Source: Gordonia alkaliphila
Lineage (GTDB): Bacteria > Actinomycetota > Actinomycetes > Mycobacteriales > Mycobacteriaceae
Direction of reading: 5' to 3'
NCBI RefSeq assembly: GCF_023017165.1
Contig: NZ_JALKBW010000001.1
Coordinates: 3,224,001 to 3,288,000 of the forward strand
DNA length: 64,000 nucleotides
The notes below the pieces were generated by a model. It did no database searches. It was given only the letters and a program-made list of their open reading frames with translations, and had not been told where the DNA came from. Both the position numbers and the translations under genes were made by a program. Below are positions 26,167-34,223 of this stretch, piece after piece; position 1 is the first letter of the stretch, and each line of letters starts with the position of its first letter.

Positions 26167-26442
26167 TTACCAGCGTTGCGAGCGCGTGAGATGCCAGGCG
26201 CCGCAGGAGCATTCGTAACAGCGCAGGGACGGCGAAGCGCGCGGTGCGGACGAGATCGCGAGTATCGCTCCGGTCACCGCGGCCAGGGTCGGATAGGCGA
26301 TCTTCTCCGGAGTCGGACAGGTCGGCTCCACGTAGACCACCGGTTTCTCGCGACGACGCCGCGGCCGATTGCGGGCGGCGGTGCGCCCCTCGATCATCGC
26401 GTAGTAGGCCTCGAGGTCGTCGTCGTCGAAGCCCGAGGTCAT
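26167..26442 (-). CDS. Small protein with Cys cluster, coupled to adenylate cyclase
   Basis: 91 residues: acidic start, central Arg-rich stretch (RRRR), a hydrophobic segment (about 50-68) and a terminal CYECSCGAWHLT, which resembles a half zinc ribbon. Its ATG overlaps the stop of the cyclase gene (ATGA), so the two are translationally coupled. Function unknown; the coupling suggests a partner of the cyclase. Confidence 0.75.
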   Translation of the reverse strand: MTSGFDDDDLEAYYAMIEGRTAARNRPRRRREKPVVYVEPTCPTPEKIAYPTLAAVTGAILAISSAPRASPSLRCYECSCGAWHLTRSQRW

Positions 26443-27260
26443 CGGCCTGCGAACTCGTCGGCGTCGTAGCGGGGCACCACCCGGAAGACCTTGAGCTCTT
26501 TCGGCACGCCCTTGGCGCGGAAGCGGCGGCGGCGAATCGAGTAGCCGTCGGTGCCGGCCAGCTCCAGGGTCGGCTCGCTGGCGAAGACCTCGCCCGGCCC
26601 CGCCGCGGCGCAGACGCGGGCGGCGATGTTCACGTCCACGCCCAGGAAGTCGTCCCCCACGGCGCGCGGAGCGCCCGTGTGCACGCCGGCGCGCAGAGCG
26701 GGCCGATAGTCGTCGACCACGAGGGCGCTGACCGCGACGGTCGCCTCGTGCGCGGCTTCGATCGCCTGCCGCCCGTCGGCGAAGACCGCCATCATGCCGT
26801 CGCCGAGCGTCTTCACCACCTGGCCGCCGCGGTCGAGGATCACCCGTTCGGACACGTCGTTCACGGCGCGCAGGAGTTCGAGCACCTGGTCGTCGCCCAC
26901 GCGCAGCGCCCACCGGGAGAAGTCGACGAGGTCGGTGAACAGGATCGTCACCGGAATCGGCGCGGTGGAGTCCGGCCGGTGCCGCCGACTCATGGCCTGC
27001 CACACCTGCACCGCACCCAGACCGAGTTCGCGCACCGCGCTCGGCCGCTCGGCGTTCACGTCGCCGATGGCGCGTGCGAGCCGGTCCAAGGTCGTCGATG
27101 CTCCCCCGGCGACCCGCTCCGGCGGCGCCAGCCGCCGCGCGAACTGCGCCGCGCGCACCAGCGGCGCACTCGCATCGGTCCATTCCAACAGCCCGCCGGC
27201 GCGCTGCAGCGGCGACAGCTGCTGCGCGTCCTCGTCGTACGGCTCCGGCAACGCGTTCAC
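26439..27260 (-). CDS. Class III adenylate cyclase
   Basis: 273 residues: an N-terminal helical region (1-100) and a class III cyclase catalytic domain (about 103-260). Metal-binding Asp110 (FTDLVDFS) and Asp154 (TLGDG), adenine-selecting Lys150 and Asp209, and transition-state Asn211 and Arg215 (GVDVNIAAR) are all present, so it should make cAMP from ATP. There is no membrane or HAMP segment, so it is cytosolic. The start is GTG 27260, preceded by TAGACT at 7 bases and no competing ATG; a longer in-frame reading upstream would run through the promoter. Confidence 0.88.
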   Translation of the reverse strand: MNALPEPYDEDAQQLSPLQRAGGLLEWTDASAPLVRAAQFARRLAPPERVAGGASTTLDRLARAIGDVNAERPSAVRELGLGAVQVWQAMSRRHRPDSTAPIPVTILFTDLVDFSRWALRVGDDQVLELLRAVNDVSERVILDRGGQVVKTLGDGMMAVFADGRQAIEAAHEATVAVSALVVDDYRPALRAGVHTGAPRAVGDDFLGVDVNIAARVCAAAGPGEVFASEPTLELAGTDGYSIRRRRFRAKGVPKELKVFRVVPRYDADEFAGR

Positions 27261-27267
27261 CTCGCCG

Positions 27268-27273
27268 AGTCTA
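27268..27273 (-). promoter_or_regulatory. Leaderless -10 (TAGACT) of the cyclase operon
   Basis: TAGACT on the minus strand, 7 bases before GTG 27260. It overlaps the 3' end of the DUF475 gene, which ends at 27271. Confidence 0.5.
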
Positions 27274-28362
27274 GTGGGCGGCGTGCCGCTCAGCCCGATT
27301 GGCGCGCACGCTGGAGAAGAGCGCCGCACCGATGAACCCGATGCCGACCAGTCCGGACACCACTTCGCTGACCTCGACGGCCAGGCTCACGAGCAGAATC
27401 GCGGCAAGCGCGCCGATCGCCCAGTGGGCCCCGTTCTCCAGGTAGCGGTACTGCGCCAGCGTGCCCGCCCGCACCAGGTACACGGTCATGGAGCGGACGA
27501 ACATCGCACCGATGAAGCCGAGGCCGAGCGCGATCAGAATCGGATCGGACGTGATGGCGAAGGCACCGACCACGCCGTCGAACGAGAACGAGGCATCCAG
27601 CATCTCCAGGTACAGGAACAGCATGAACGCCGCCTTGCCGACCAGTAGCACCGGTTCCGGACGACCCCGACCGTCGCCGGCGAGTTCGGCAGCGGCGGCC
27701 GCCTCACGGCCCACCTCGCTGGTGTCGAACAGCGCGGTCAGCCCGGAGATTGCCAGATAGCCGATCATGCCGACCAGCCCGGCGGTGAGCACCGTCGCGC
27801 GTTCGTCGCCGTCCACCGCCATCGATCCCGCCAGCAGCACGGCGAGCGCCACGATCACCGAGGCGTTGTTGATGCGTCCCAGCCGGGCCAAGCCGGGCTC
27901 GACCATGCGTCCCCAGAACCGCCGGTCCGAGTCGAACGCATAGTCCAGGAAGATCAGGAGCAGGAACATGCCGCCGAGCGCCGCGATCTGCGGGTGCGCC
28001 TCCAGCATGATCGTCTCGTAGCTCGGATTATCCGGGGTCTCCGGGTTCGGCGGATTCAACGCCAGGTCCAGCGCCTGCCCCGGATTGAGACCAGCGGTGG
28101 CCCACACGATGACCAGCGGGAACAGGATCCGCATGCCGAAGACGGCGATGAGGATGCCGACGGTGAGGAACATCTTCTGCCAGAAGGCGCTCATCCGTTC
28201 CAGGATGGTCGCGTTCATCACCGCGTTGTCGAAGGACAGCGAGATCTCGAGGATGCCGAGGATCACGCAGATGAACAGCCCGTTCCACCCGCCGTAGAGG
28301 AAAGCGGCCACGAGCGCGGCGACGGTGATCAGCAGCGACAGGCCGAAGACCCGCAGGATCAT
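27271..28362 (-). CDS. TerC-like integral membrane protein (DUF475)
   Basis: 363 residues with about nine transmembrane helices. The paired acidic motifs EISLSFDNAVMNA (first half) and DASFSFDGVVGAFA (second half) are the DUF475/TerC signatures thought to bind divalent metal, likely for Mn2+ or similar export. Its ATG overlaps the stop of the zinc-finger gene (ATGA). The start is placed at 28362 by this coupling; a longer reading extends into that gene. Confidence 0.88.
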   Translation of the reverse strand: MILRVFGLSLLITVAALVAAFLYGGWNGLFICVILGILEISLSFDNAVMNATILERMSAFWQKMFLTVGILIAVFGMRILFPLVIVWATAGLNPGQALDLALNPPNPETPDNPSYETIMLEAHPQIAALGGMFLLLIFLDYAFDSDRRFWGRMVEPGLARLGRINNASVIVALAVLLAGSMAVDGDERATVLTAGLVGMIGYLAISGLTALFDTSEVGREAAAAAELAGDGRGRPEPVLLVGKAAFMLFLYLEMLDASFSFDGVVGAFAITSDPILIALGLGFIGAMFVRSMTVYLVRAGTLAQYRYLENGAHWAIGALAAILLVSLAVEVSEVVSGLVGIGFIGAALFSSVRANRAERHAAH

Positions 28363-28697
28363 CGCAGACGCTCGGCTTCCTTCGCCTGCACCACCAGGTT
28401 CCGCGACAGCTCGAGCAGTTCGTTCCGGTCCTCGCCCTCGGCGATCGCCGTGTCGAGATCCTCCACCGCGCACCGCAGCGCGAAGAGCCGGTCGCCCAGC
28501 GACGTCAATTCGTCCGGGGACAGGATCAGCGAGTCGGAGGAGATCGACGTACCCTCGGTCAACGAGCGCTGCTCGTAGGCGCGCTGCCGACACGACCGCT
28601 TGCAGTACTTGCGCCGCCGGCCGCGTTCGGACTCCACGATCTCGCGGCCACACCAGGTGCACGCGTTGCGCGCGGGATGGGTAGCGGATTCGGACAC
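28359..28697 (-). CDS. Small zinc-finger protein, conserved next to rbpA
   Basis: 112 residues. The N-terminal finger CTWCGREI...YCKRSCRQRAYEQR (Cys pairs about 13/16 and 32/36) resembles FCS-type treble-clef fingers; the C-terminal half is a coiled, acidic helix. A similar small gene sits opposite rbpA in mycobacteria. Start GTG 28697 is fixed by TAGCCT at 7 bases. Cotranscribed with the TerC-like gene; role unknown. Confidence 0.8.
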   Translation of the reverse strand: MSESATHPARNACTWCGREIVESERGRRRKYCKRSCRQRAYEQRSLTEGTSISSDSLILSPDELTSLGDRLFALRCAVEDLDTAIAEGEDRNELLELSRNLVVQAKEAERLR

Positions 28698-28704
28698 GTC
28701 GAAC

Positions 28705-28710
28705 AGGCTA
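28705..28710 (-). promoter_or_regulatory. Leaderless -10 (TAGCCT) of the zinc-finger/TerC-like operon
   Basis: TAGCCT on the minus strand, 7 bases before GTG 28697. Confidence 0.5.
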
Positions 28711-28768
28711 CCGTGCGCGCTCGGTCGATGCGGGACGCCACCCGGGTGCCGGATGCGTGCGCGCCGCG

Positions 28769-28774
28769 TAAGAT
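28769..28774 (+). promoter_or_regulatory. Candidate -10 of rbpA
   Basis: TAAGAT 38 bases before the rbpA ATG. The leader contains GAGGAG as ribosome-binding site, so rbpA is leadered, unlike many neighbours. Confidence 0.4.
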
Positions 28775-28812
28775 GGTTCCGTTGACCGTTTATTTGTGAG
28801 GAGCAGAGCTAC

Positions 28813-29160
28813 ATGGCTGATCGAGTACTCCGCGGGAGCCGTCTCGGCGCGGTGAGCTACGAGACCGACCGCGACCACGACCTCGCACCCCGCCGGATCG
28901 TGCAGTACCGCACCGACAACGGCGAGATCTTCGACATTCCGTTCGCCGACGACGCCGAGGTGCCGTCGAAGTGGCCGTGCAAGAACGGTATGGAGGGCAC
29001 CATCCTCGAAGGCGCCGAGCCGGAGGAGAAGAAGGGCAAGCCGCCGCGCACCCACTGGGACATGCTGCTGGAGCGTCGCTCCGAAGAGGAACTCGACGTT
29101 CTGCTCACCGAGCGTCTGGACCTGCTGCGCAGCCGCCGCCGCGGCGGAGGCGTCGTCTAG
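28813..29160 (+). CDS. rbpA: RNA polymerase-binding protein RbpA
   Basis: 115-residue actinobacterial transcription activator that binds the principal sigma factor and the core polymerase and stabilises open complexes. The diagnostic N-terminus MADRVLRGSRLGAVSYE (promoter-contacting tail), the central beta-barrel (about 27-72) and the sigma-interaction helix THWDMLLERRSEEELDVLL near the C-terminus are present. Only one Cys (KWPCKNG) remains in the barrel, so it probably does not bind zinc, as in M. tuberculosis. GAGGAG precedes the ATG and a UUCG hairpin follows. Confidence 0.97.
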   Translation: MADRVLRGSRLGAVSYETDRDHDLAPRRIVQYRTDNGEIFDIPFADDAEVPSKWPCKNGMEGTILEGAEPEEKKGKPPRTHWDMLLERRSEEELDVLLTERLDLLRSRRRGGGVV

Positions 29161-29178
29161 CCCTCCCCCGCAGACCAC

Positions 29179-29210
29179 GAATGCCCCCACTGTTCGCAGT
29201 GGGGGCATTC
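29179..29210. terminator. Terminator with TTCG tetraloop between rbpA and ppm1
   Basis: Perfect 14-bp stem (29179-29192 with 29197-29210) closed by TTCG. It lies between the convergent rbpA and ppm1 ends and can serve both. Confidence 0.85.
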
Positions 29211-29237
29211 GCCTTGTAGCAGTTCCGTTGTGTCGGT

Positions 29238-30014
29238 TCAGGAGCGGAAGCGCGCGGTGCGGCCCTGCCAGCCCCAGCGGGCCACGTTCAGGAACGACTC
29301 GAGGATCACGCCGCCGTCCATCTTGGACTCGCCGATCTCGCGTTCGGTGAAGGTGATCGGCACCTCGCGCACGGTGAAGCCGTGCCGGAGGGTGCGCCAG
29401 GCCAGGTCGATCTGGAAGCAGTAACCCGCCGAATCGACCTCGTCGAGTCCGATGGCCCGCAGCACGGGCGCGCGGTAGGCGCGGTAGCCGGCCGTGATGT
29501 CCTTGATCGACGATCCCAGCGCCATGCGGGCGTAGGTGTTGGCGCCCTTGGAGAGCACCTCGCGACGCTTGGGCCAGTTCACCAGTTCGCCGCCGGGCAC
29601 ATAGCGGGAGCCGATCACCAGGTCGGCGCCCTCGTTGATGCCGGCCAACAGGCGGTGCAGCTGCTCGGGTGCGTGGCTGCCGTCGGCATCCATCTCGATG
29701 ATGACCGGGTAGTCCCGCTCCAGGCCCCACGCGAAACCGGCCAGGTACGCCTTGCCCAGGCCGTCCTTCACGGTGCGGTGCATCACGTGGATGCGGCCGG
29801 CCTCGTCGGCCGCGGCCAGGCCCTCGGCGATCTGGCCGGTACCGTCCGGGCTGGAGTCGTCGACCACCAGGACGTGGATGTCGCTGAGCGCGTTCAGGAG
29901 TCGCTCGACGATGCGCGGCAGGTTGTCCCGCTCGTTGAAGGTGGGGATCACCACCAGACCGCCGGCGCCCTGCGGCCCGACGACCTCGTCGCGTCCGTGC
30001 TGACTGCCCGTCAT
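29238..30014 (-). CDS. ppm1: Polyprenol-phosphomannose synthase
   Basis: GT2 glycosyltransferase of 258 residues that transfers mannose from GDP-mannose to polyprenyl phosphate, giving the donor for lipomannan, lipoarabinomannan and protein mannosylation. The GT-A fold shows [19 protein letters not shown], and the DXD region EMDADGSH. There is no membrane domain, so it works at the inner face with Lnt as neighbour. Its ATG overlaps the lnt stop (ATGA). In M. tuberculosis the two are fused in one protein; here they are separate, as in several other actinobacteria. Confidence 0.94.
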   Translation of the reverse strand: MTGSQHGRDEVVGPQGAGGLVVIPTFNERDNLPRIVERLLNALSDIHVLVVDDSSPDGTGQIAEGLAAADEAGRIHVMHRTVKDGLGKAYLAGFAWGLERDYPVIIEMDADGSHAPEQLHRLLAGINEGADLVIGSRYVPGGELVNWPKRREVLSKGANTYARMALGSSIKDITAGYRAYRAPVLRAIGLDEVDSAGYCFQIDLAWRTLRHGFTVREVPITFTEREIGESKMDGGVILESFLNVARWGWQGRTARFRS

Positions 30015-31615
30015 GGTGTCCCCTCGTCTTCTACTACTGCATCGTTCACCTGCTCAGCCGACCTCCGGCCGAACGCATCGAACCTAGTCGCTCGGACCAG
30101 CGCGTACAAAAACCCGCACACCGCGCACAGCACCACCAGCCATTGCAGCCCGGGTCCCAGCCACACGGCCAGGGTCTGTCCGGAGCGTAGCGGCAGGTCG
30201 GCTTCGAGCAACGCCGGGGTGAAGATCTCGCTGTGTGTCAGCACCTCGCCGTTCGGTGCGATCAGGGCGCTGACGCCGCTGGTGGCCGCCACGGCCACCG
30301 ACCGACCGGTCTCCACGGCACGCACCTGCGACATGGCCAGCTGCTGGTAGGTCATGTCGGTGTCGCCGAAGGTCGCATTGTTGGTGGGTACGAACAGCAG
30401 CTGGGCGCCATCGTTCACGGCCTGCCGCGGAGAGCGGTCGAAAGCCACCTCCCAGCAGGTGGAGACGCCGAGCATCACGGTGCTTCCGCCCGTGTGCACC
30501 GGTACCGCCGCACTGCCGGTGCCGGGACGGAAATCTCCCGCGCGGTCGGCATACGACGAGAACATCGCGAAGAAGTCTCGCCACGGCAGGTACTCGCCGA
30601 ACGGCTGGATGATGTGTTTGTCGTAGCGGGCCGACGGCTCCGGCTCGGCCAGCCCGTTCTCGGTCTCCCAGACCAGCACCGTATTGGTGGGCCGACCGCC
30701 CGGACCGAACAGCAGGGTGCCGAACACGATCGGCACGCCGGTCACGCTGACGGCGCTCTGAATCAGGCGCGCGGCGTCCGGGTTGTCCAGCGGGGAGATG
30801 TCCGAGGCGTTCTCCGGCCACAGGATCAGGTCGGGCTTCGCGCGCCGCCCGGCCGCCACGTCCTCGGCCAGACGCAGGGTCTCCCGGTAGTGGTTGTCGA
30901 GCACCGCGCGACGCTGCGCGTTGAAGTCCAGCCCCAGGCGCGGCACATTGCCCTGGACGGCCACCACGCGCACGGTCTCGCCGCCTTCGGGCGACGGTGC
31001 CGTCGCCACCGCGAGGCCGGCGACCGCGAGCGGGGCCAGCAGGCAGGCGGCGGCCAGTCCCGCGGTCACCGTGTGCCGTCCGCGGTCGGCGAACGCGATG
31101 ACCAGCGCGGCCACCCCGGCACCGACCAGGGCGAGGCCGAAGGAGAGTCCGGGCACACCGAACCAACGGGCCACCGGCAGGAAGAAGCCGTCGGTCTGGC
31201 TGAATGCCGCTGCACCCCAAGGGAATCCGCCGAACGGGAAGGACGACCGCAACCATTCGACGGCCACCCAGCAGGCGGCGAACCAGAGCGGCGCGGCGGG
31301 CAGCCGCATGGTGACGGTCGCCATCGCGCCGAACAGGGCGAGGTACAGCGCCATCACCACCGACAGCGCCAACCAGGGCAGCGCGCCGACGAACTCGCCG
31401 ACCCACGGCAGCAGCGGGACGAAGAAGGCCAGCCCGAACACACCGCCGACGAGGGCGCCGATCGCCGCGCGCGGGCGACGCACCGCCAGGCACGCGTACA
31501 GCAGCCCCAGTGCCACCGGCGTCAGCAGCCACAGCCCGGACGGCGGGAACGCCAGATAGAGCAGTCCGCCGCCGACCGCCGCGGCGACCAGCCGCAGCAG
31601 GGTTTCCCGGGTCAA
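30011..31615 (-). CDS. lnt: Apolipoprotein N-acyltransferase
   Basis: 534-residue membrane enzyme that N-acylates the lipid-modified Cys of lipoproteins. Several N-terminal transmembrane helices precede a nitrilase-like extracytoplasmic domain with the triad Glu (LWPENASD), Lys ([15 protein letters not shown]) and Cys ([10 protein letters not shown]), then a last helix. The start is the TTG at 31615, whose TTGA overlaps the stop of the amidohydrolase gene; no ATG or GTG occurs nearby in frame. It is coupled to ppm1 downstream. Confidence 0.92.
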   Translation of the reverse strand: MTRETLLRLVAAAVGGGLLYLAFPPSGLWLLTPVALGLLYACLAVRRPRAAIGALVGGVFGLAFFVPLLPWVGEFVGALPWLALSVVMALYLALFGAMATVTMRLPAAPLWFAACWVAVEWLRSSFPFGGFPWGAAAFSQTDGFFLPVARWFGVPGLSFGLALVGAGVAALVIAFADRGRHTVTAGLAAACLLAPLAVAGLAVATAPSPEGGETVRVVAVQGNVPRLGLDFNAQRRAVLDNHYRETLRLAEDVAAGRRAKPDLILWPENASDISPLDNPDAARLIQSAVSVTGVPIVFGTLLFGPGGRPTNTVLVWETENGLAEPEPSARYDKHIIQPFGEYLPWRDFFAMFSSYADRAGDFRPGTGSAAVPVHTGGSTVMLGVSTCWEVAFDRSPRQAVNDGAQLLFVPTNNATFGDTDMTYQQLAMSQVRAVETGRSVAVAATSGVSALIAPNGEVLTHSEIFTPALLEADLPLRSGQTLAVWLGPGLQWLVVLCAVCGFLYALVRATRFDAFGRRSAEQVNDAVVEDEGTP

Positions 31616-33249
31616 CGCTCGTCTCGGGAGTAGATCACTTCGCCGGCGACGGCGGTCATCACGCACTGTGGCAGCCGGGTGCCGGGGGCCACGTCGGGCA
31701 GCGCGGGCACCCGCGAGCGCGGATCGGTGGACCAGCGCTGCACACCCGCGTTCGCGGCGGCCACCACCAGCTCGTCGATCTCCCACACCGCATAGTGCGC
31801 GGGCGCACCCGGCACCAGGGTTCCGGTGACTCCGTCGTTCACGCCGCCGGCCCGCCAGCCGCCGCGCGTGGCGGCCGCGAAAGCGGCGCGCGGGGAGATG
31901 GCGTTGGCCGGGTTGTGCGGGTGCGCGGCGGCGCGCACGGTGGACCACGGATCGATCGGGCAGACCGGCGCATCGCTGGAGAAGGCCAGCGTCATACCGG
32001 CTTTCGCGAGCGCGGCGAAGTTGTTCAGGGCGGGGGCGCGGTCCCCCAATCGCTGGTCGTACAGCTGACCGGGACCGCCCCAGGCGGCATCGAAGAGCGG
32101 CTGCATGCTGGCTACCGCGCCGCAGCGGCCGAACAGTTCGGCCTGCTCCGCGGTCACCATCTCGGCGTGCTCCAGCCGGTGGACGCAGTCGGCCAGTGCC
32201 GGGGTGCCGAGTTCGTCGGCGATCTCGGCCATGGCCGTCGCCACCATCTGGGCGGCGCGGTCGCCGATCACGTGGAATCCGGCCTGAATGCCCGCCTCGG
32301 TGGTGGCGCGCAGATGGGCGCGGACCTCGTCGAGCTCCAAGTACGACACCCCGCTGGTGTCCGGGTCGTCGGTGTACGGCTCGGCCAGCAGTGCGGTGTG
32401 CGAGCCGAGCGCACCGTCGATGAACAGGTCGCCGCCGATGGCGTGGGCGCCGGTCTCGGCGATCACCGCGCGCGCCTCGTCGGCGGTGGTCACCGCCTGG
32501 CCCCAGTACCGACGCACCAGGACGGGATGGTCCAGGTCGGCGAGCGAGCGGAAGTCGTCGATCCCGCTGATGTCCGGGCCGCCGTTCTCGTGCACCGCGA
32601 CGATGCCGTGCGCGGCCGCATGATCGAGGGCCCGCAGCTGCGCCGCGCGCCGCGCCGCCGGGGTGATGAGGCTGCGCGCCACACCGCGCACCCGGTGGTG
32701 CGCCTCGGCGACCAGCGGCGCCTGCGGGTCGTAGCCGTTCTCGTCGGCCAGCCCGGGCATCAGCTCGCGCAAGGCGGAGGAGGCGGCGGCCGAGTGCTCG
32801 TCGATGCGCGCCAGGTACACCGCGCGCGGTCCCACCACGGCATCGAGGTCGTCGGTGCTGGGCGCTTCGTCCTCGCCCGGCCCGGCGTCGACCCAGGCCG
32901 AGGCGTCCCAGCCCATCCCCCAGATCACGCCGTCGACCGACTCGTCGTCGGCGTGCGCGGCCAGGTAGGTGGCCAGTTCGCGCAGGCATTCGGTGCGACT
33001 GCGCACCCCCGAGAGGTCGAGTCCACCGAGCGCCAGTCCGGTGTCGGTGAGGTGCACATGCGAGTCGACGAAGCCGGGGCTCACGAACCGACCCTGCAGA
33101 TCCACCACCTCCGCATCCGGGTGCAGGGCGCGGCCGACGTCGTCGCTGCCCACCCACACGACGATGCCGTCGGTGATGGCCAGCGCGGTCGCGTCGGGAA
33201 CCGCGGGAGAGGAATAGACGATGCCGCCGAGCAGGAGCTGCGTAGTCAC
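31612..33249 (-). CDS. YtcJ-like metal-dependent amidohydrolase
   Basis: 545 residues of the amidohydrolase_3/YtcJ family. The metal ligands HxH appear in GFVDSHVHL and further His/Asp positions in ENGGPD, GFHVIGDRA and FSSDAPV. The C-terminal beta-sandwich rejoins at the end (TAVAGEVIYS). Substrates of this family are poorly known (N-acyl or formamide compounds). It heads the operon with lnt and ppm1, also in relatives, but the link is probably positional. Start GTG 33249 is preceded by GACAAT at 6 bases. Confidence 0.88.
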   Translation of the reverse strand: MTTQLLLGGIVYSSPAVPDATALAITDGIVVWVGSDDVGRALHPDAEVVDLQGRFVSPGFVDSHVHLTDTGLALGGLDLSGVRSRTECLRELATYLAAHADDESVDGVIWGMGWDASAWVDAGPGEDEAPSTDDLDAVVGPRAVYLARIDEHSAAASSALRELMPGLADENGYDPQAPLVAEAHHRVRGVARSLITPAARRAAQLRALDHAAAHGIVAVHENGGPDISGIDDFRSLADLDHPVLVRRYWGQAVTTADEARAVIAETGAHAIGGDLFIDGALGSHTALLAEPYTDDPDTSGVSYLELDEVRAHLRATTEAGIQAGFHVIGDRAAQMVATAMAEIADELGTPALADCVHRLEHAEMVTAEQAELFGRCGAVASMQPLFDAAWGGPGQLYDQRLGDRAPALNNFAALAKAGMTLAFSSDAPVCPIDPWSTVRAAAHPHNPANAISPRAAFAAATRGGWRAGGVNDGVTGTLVPGAPAHYAVWEIDELVVAAANAGVQRWSTDPRSRVPALPDVAPGTRLPQCVMTAVAGEVIYSRDER

Positions 33250-33255
33250 CCGGCC

Positions 33256-33261
33256 ATTGTC
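33256..33261 (-). promoter_or_regulatory. Leaderless -10 (GACAAT) of the amidohydrolase-lnt-ppm1 operon
   Basis: GACAAT on the minus strand, 6 bases before GTG 33249. The first base departs from TANNNT, so confidence is lower. Confidence 0.4.
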
Positions 33262-33398
33262 GCAGAACCGGCGAGGTGGGCCGCCTCACCCGCCGGTGAG
33301 AAACATTTCTCTCCCGTTTCGGGAGCAAAATCGGGCTCTCGTACGTTGAGGGGGTAAGAAGCCATGACACGCGCCCTTCGGCGCGGGAAGGTCGGAAC

Positions 33399-33959
33399 AT
33401 GAAGCCCTGGATTTTCCTCGGGTACCTGGCGGTCGAGATCGCCGCCTTCTGGGCGATGGTGCACTTCCTCGGCTGGGACTGGGCCATCATCATCACGGTC
33501 GCCGCCTCGGCGATCGGCGTCGCCGTGCTCGGACGACGCTTCCGCGAGATCTTCACCGCCGCGCGCACCTCGCGCGCCGAGCAGACCACCCCCGGCGGTG
33601 CACTGACCGATTCGGCGCTGTTCGCCGGCGCCGCCGTCCTGACGATCGTTCCCGGCGTGGTCTCCACGCTGCTCGGGCTGATCCTGCTCGCCGGACCGGT
33701 ACGACGCCGCCTGCGTCCGGTGGTCACCGCCGCCGCCACGCGCCGCGCCAACCTGTTCGCCGAGCGCGTGACGCTCATCGGCATGACGCCCCAGGGCGCC
33801 GCGCCGGGCGCCCGCGGTTTCGGCGGAGGCGGCTATGTGGACGGCGTGGTGGTCGACGAGGGCCGCGCGGAAGGCGTCGTGGTCGACACGACCATCCGCA
33901 ACCCCGACGGCACCATCTACGTAGACGTCCCGCCTCTCCCCCCGGCGTCGCCGCGCTAG
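33399..33959 (+). CDS. fxsA: FxsA family membrane protein
   Basis: 186 residues. The first 100 or so hold the FxsA core: two to three membrane helices (PWIFLGYLAVEIAAFW; WAIIITVAASAIGVAVLG; LTIVPGVVSTLLGLILLAGPVR) with the GxxxDxxL-type P-G loop. FxsA in E. coli modulates phage F exclusion. The tail is glycine and valine-rich (GFGGGGYVDGVVVDEG). It lies divergent to the amidohydrolase operon, as in mycobacteria. Confidence 0.9.
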   Translation: MKPWIFLGYLAVEIAAFWAMVHFLGWDWAIIITVAASAIGVAVLGRRFREIFTAARTSRAEQTTPGGALTDSALFAGAAVLTIVPGVVSTLLGLILLAGPVRRRLRPVVTAAATRRANLFAERVTLIGMTPQGAAPGARGFGGGGYVDGVVVDEGRAEGVVVDTTIRNPDGTIYVDVPPLPPASPR

Positions 33960-33980
33960 TCCCGGCTGATCCTGCAGAAC

Positions 33981-34024
33981 AGGCCCCACCCACTCCGCCA
34001 CGGAGTTCGGGTGGGGCCTTTTTC
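33981..34024 (+). terminator. Intrinsic terminator after fxsA
   Basis: A long hairpin pairs AGGCCCCACCC (33981-33991) with GGGTGGGGCCT (34009-34019) and holds an inner ACTCC/GGAGT stem. It is followed by a T run (TTTTT), the clearest classical terminator in the window. Confidence 0.9.
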
Positions 34025-34050
34025 GCTGGTAGGAGGCCTACAGAAATTGT

Positions 34051-34066
34051 TCGAAAAAAGTTTCGA
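34051..34066. promoter_or_regulatory. LexA/SOS-box-like palindrome upstream of the HNH gene
   Basis: TCGAAA-N4-TTTCGA is a perfect 16-bp palindrome with the geometry of the mycobacterial SOS box (TCGAAC-N4-GTTCGA), differing by one symmetrical base. It lies in an AT-rich stretch about 14 bases before a TATCTT (34080-34085) that could be the -10. Several DUF222/13E12 genes of M. tuberculosis are LexA-regulated, which fits. Confidence 0.6.
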
Positions 34067-34088
34067 CGAACTGTTGTGCTATCTTAAT

Positions 34089-34208
34089 ATGAGGTGTAAC
34101 TTGGATTTAGACGATGCGGATACCTCTGCCCGTCCAGCGAATCGAGTGGCTGCTCTGACCGACCGTCGGACAGCTCGACCGGTTCGACCGCTGTACCCGT
34201 TCTCCTGA
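34089..34208 (+). other. Possible leader ORF of 39 codons before the HNH gene
   Basis: ATG 34089 opens a 39-codon frame (MRCNLDLDDADTSARPANRV...) ending with TGA at 34206, three bases before the GGAGG of the HNH gene. It has no ribosome-binding site; composition is less GC-biased than real genes here. It could be a leader peptide or chance. Confidence 0.25.
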
Positions 34209-34223
34209 CCGGAGGTGTCCCGC

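Noticed and set aside
30011-33784. Open minus-strand frame of about 1,250 codons over lnt and the amidohydrolase gene
   Set aside because: Only the part from TTG 31615 onward (lnt) is real; the upstream part is antisense-like and overlaps the amidohydrolase gene in its proper frame.
34215-34223. GTG 34215 as HNH start
   Set aside because: It overlaps the GGAGG; GTG 34224 has the correct 8-base spacing.
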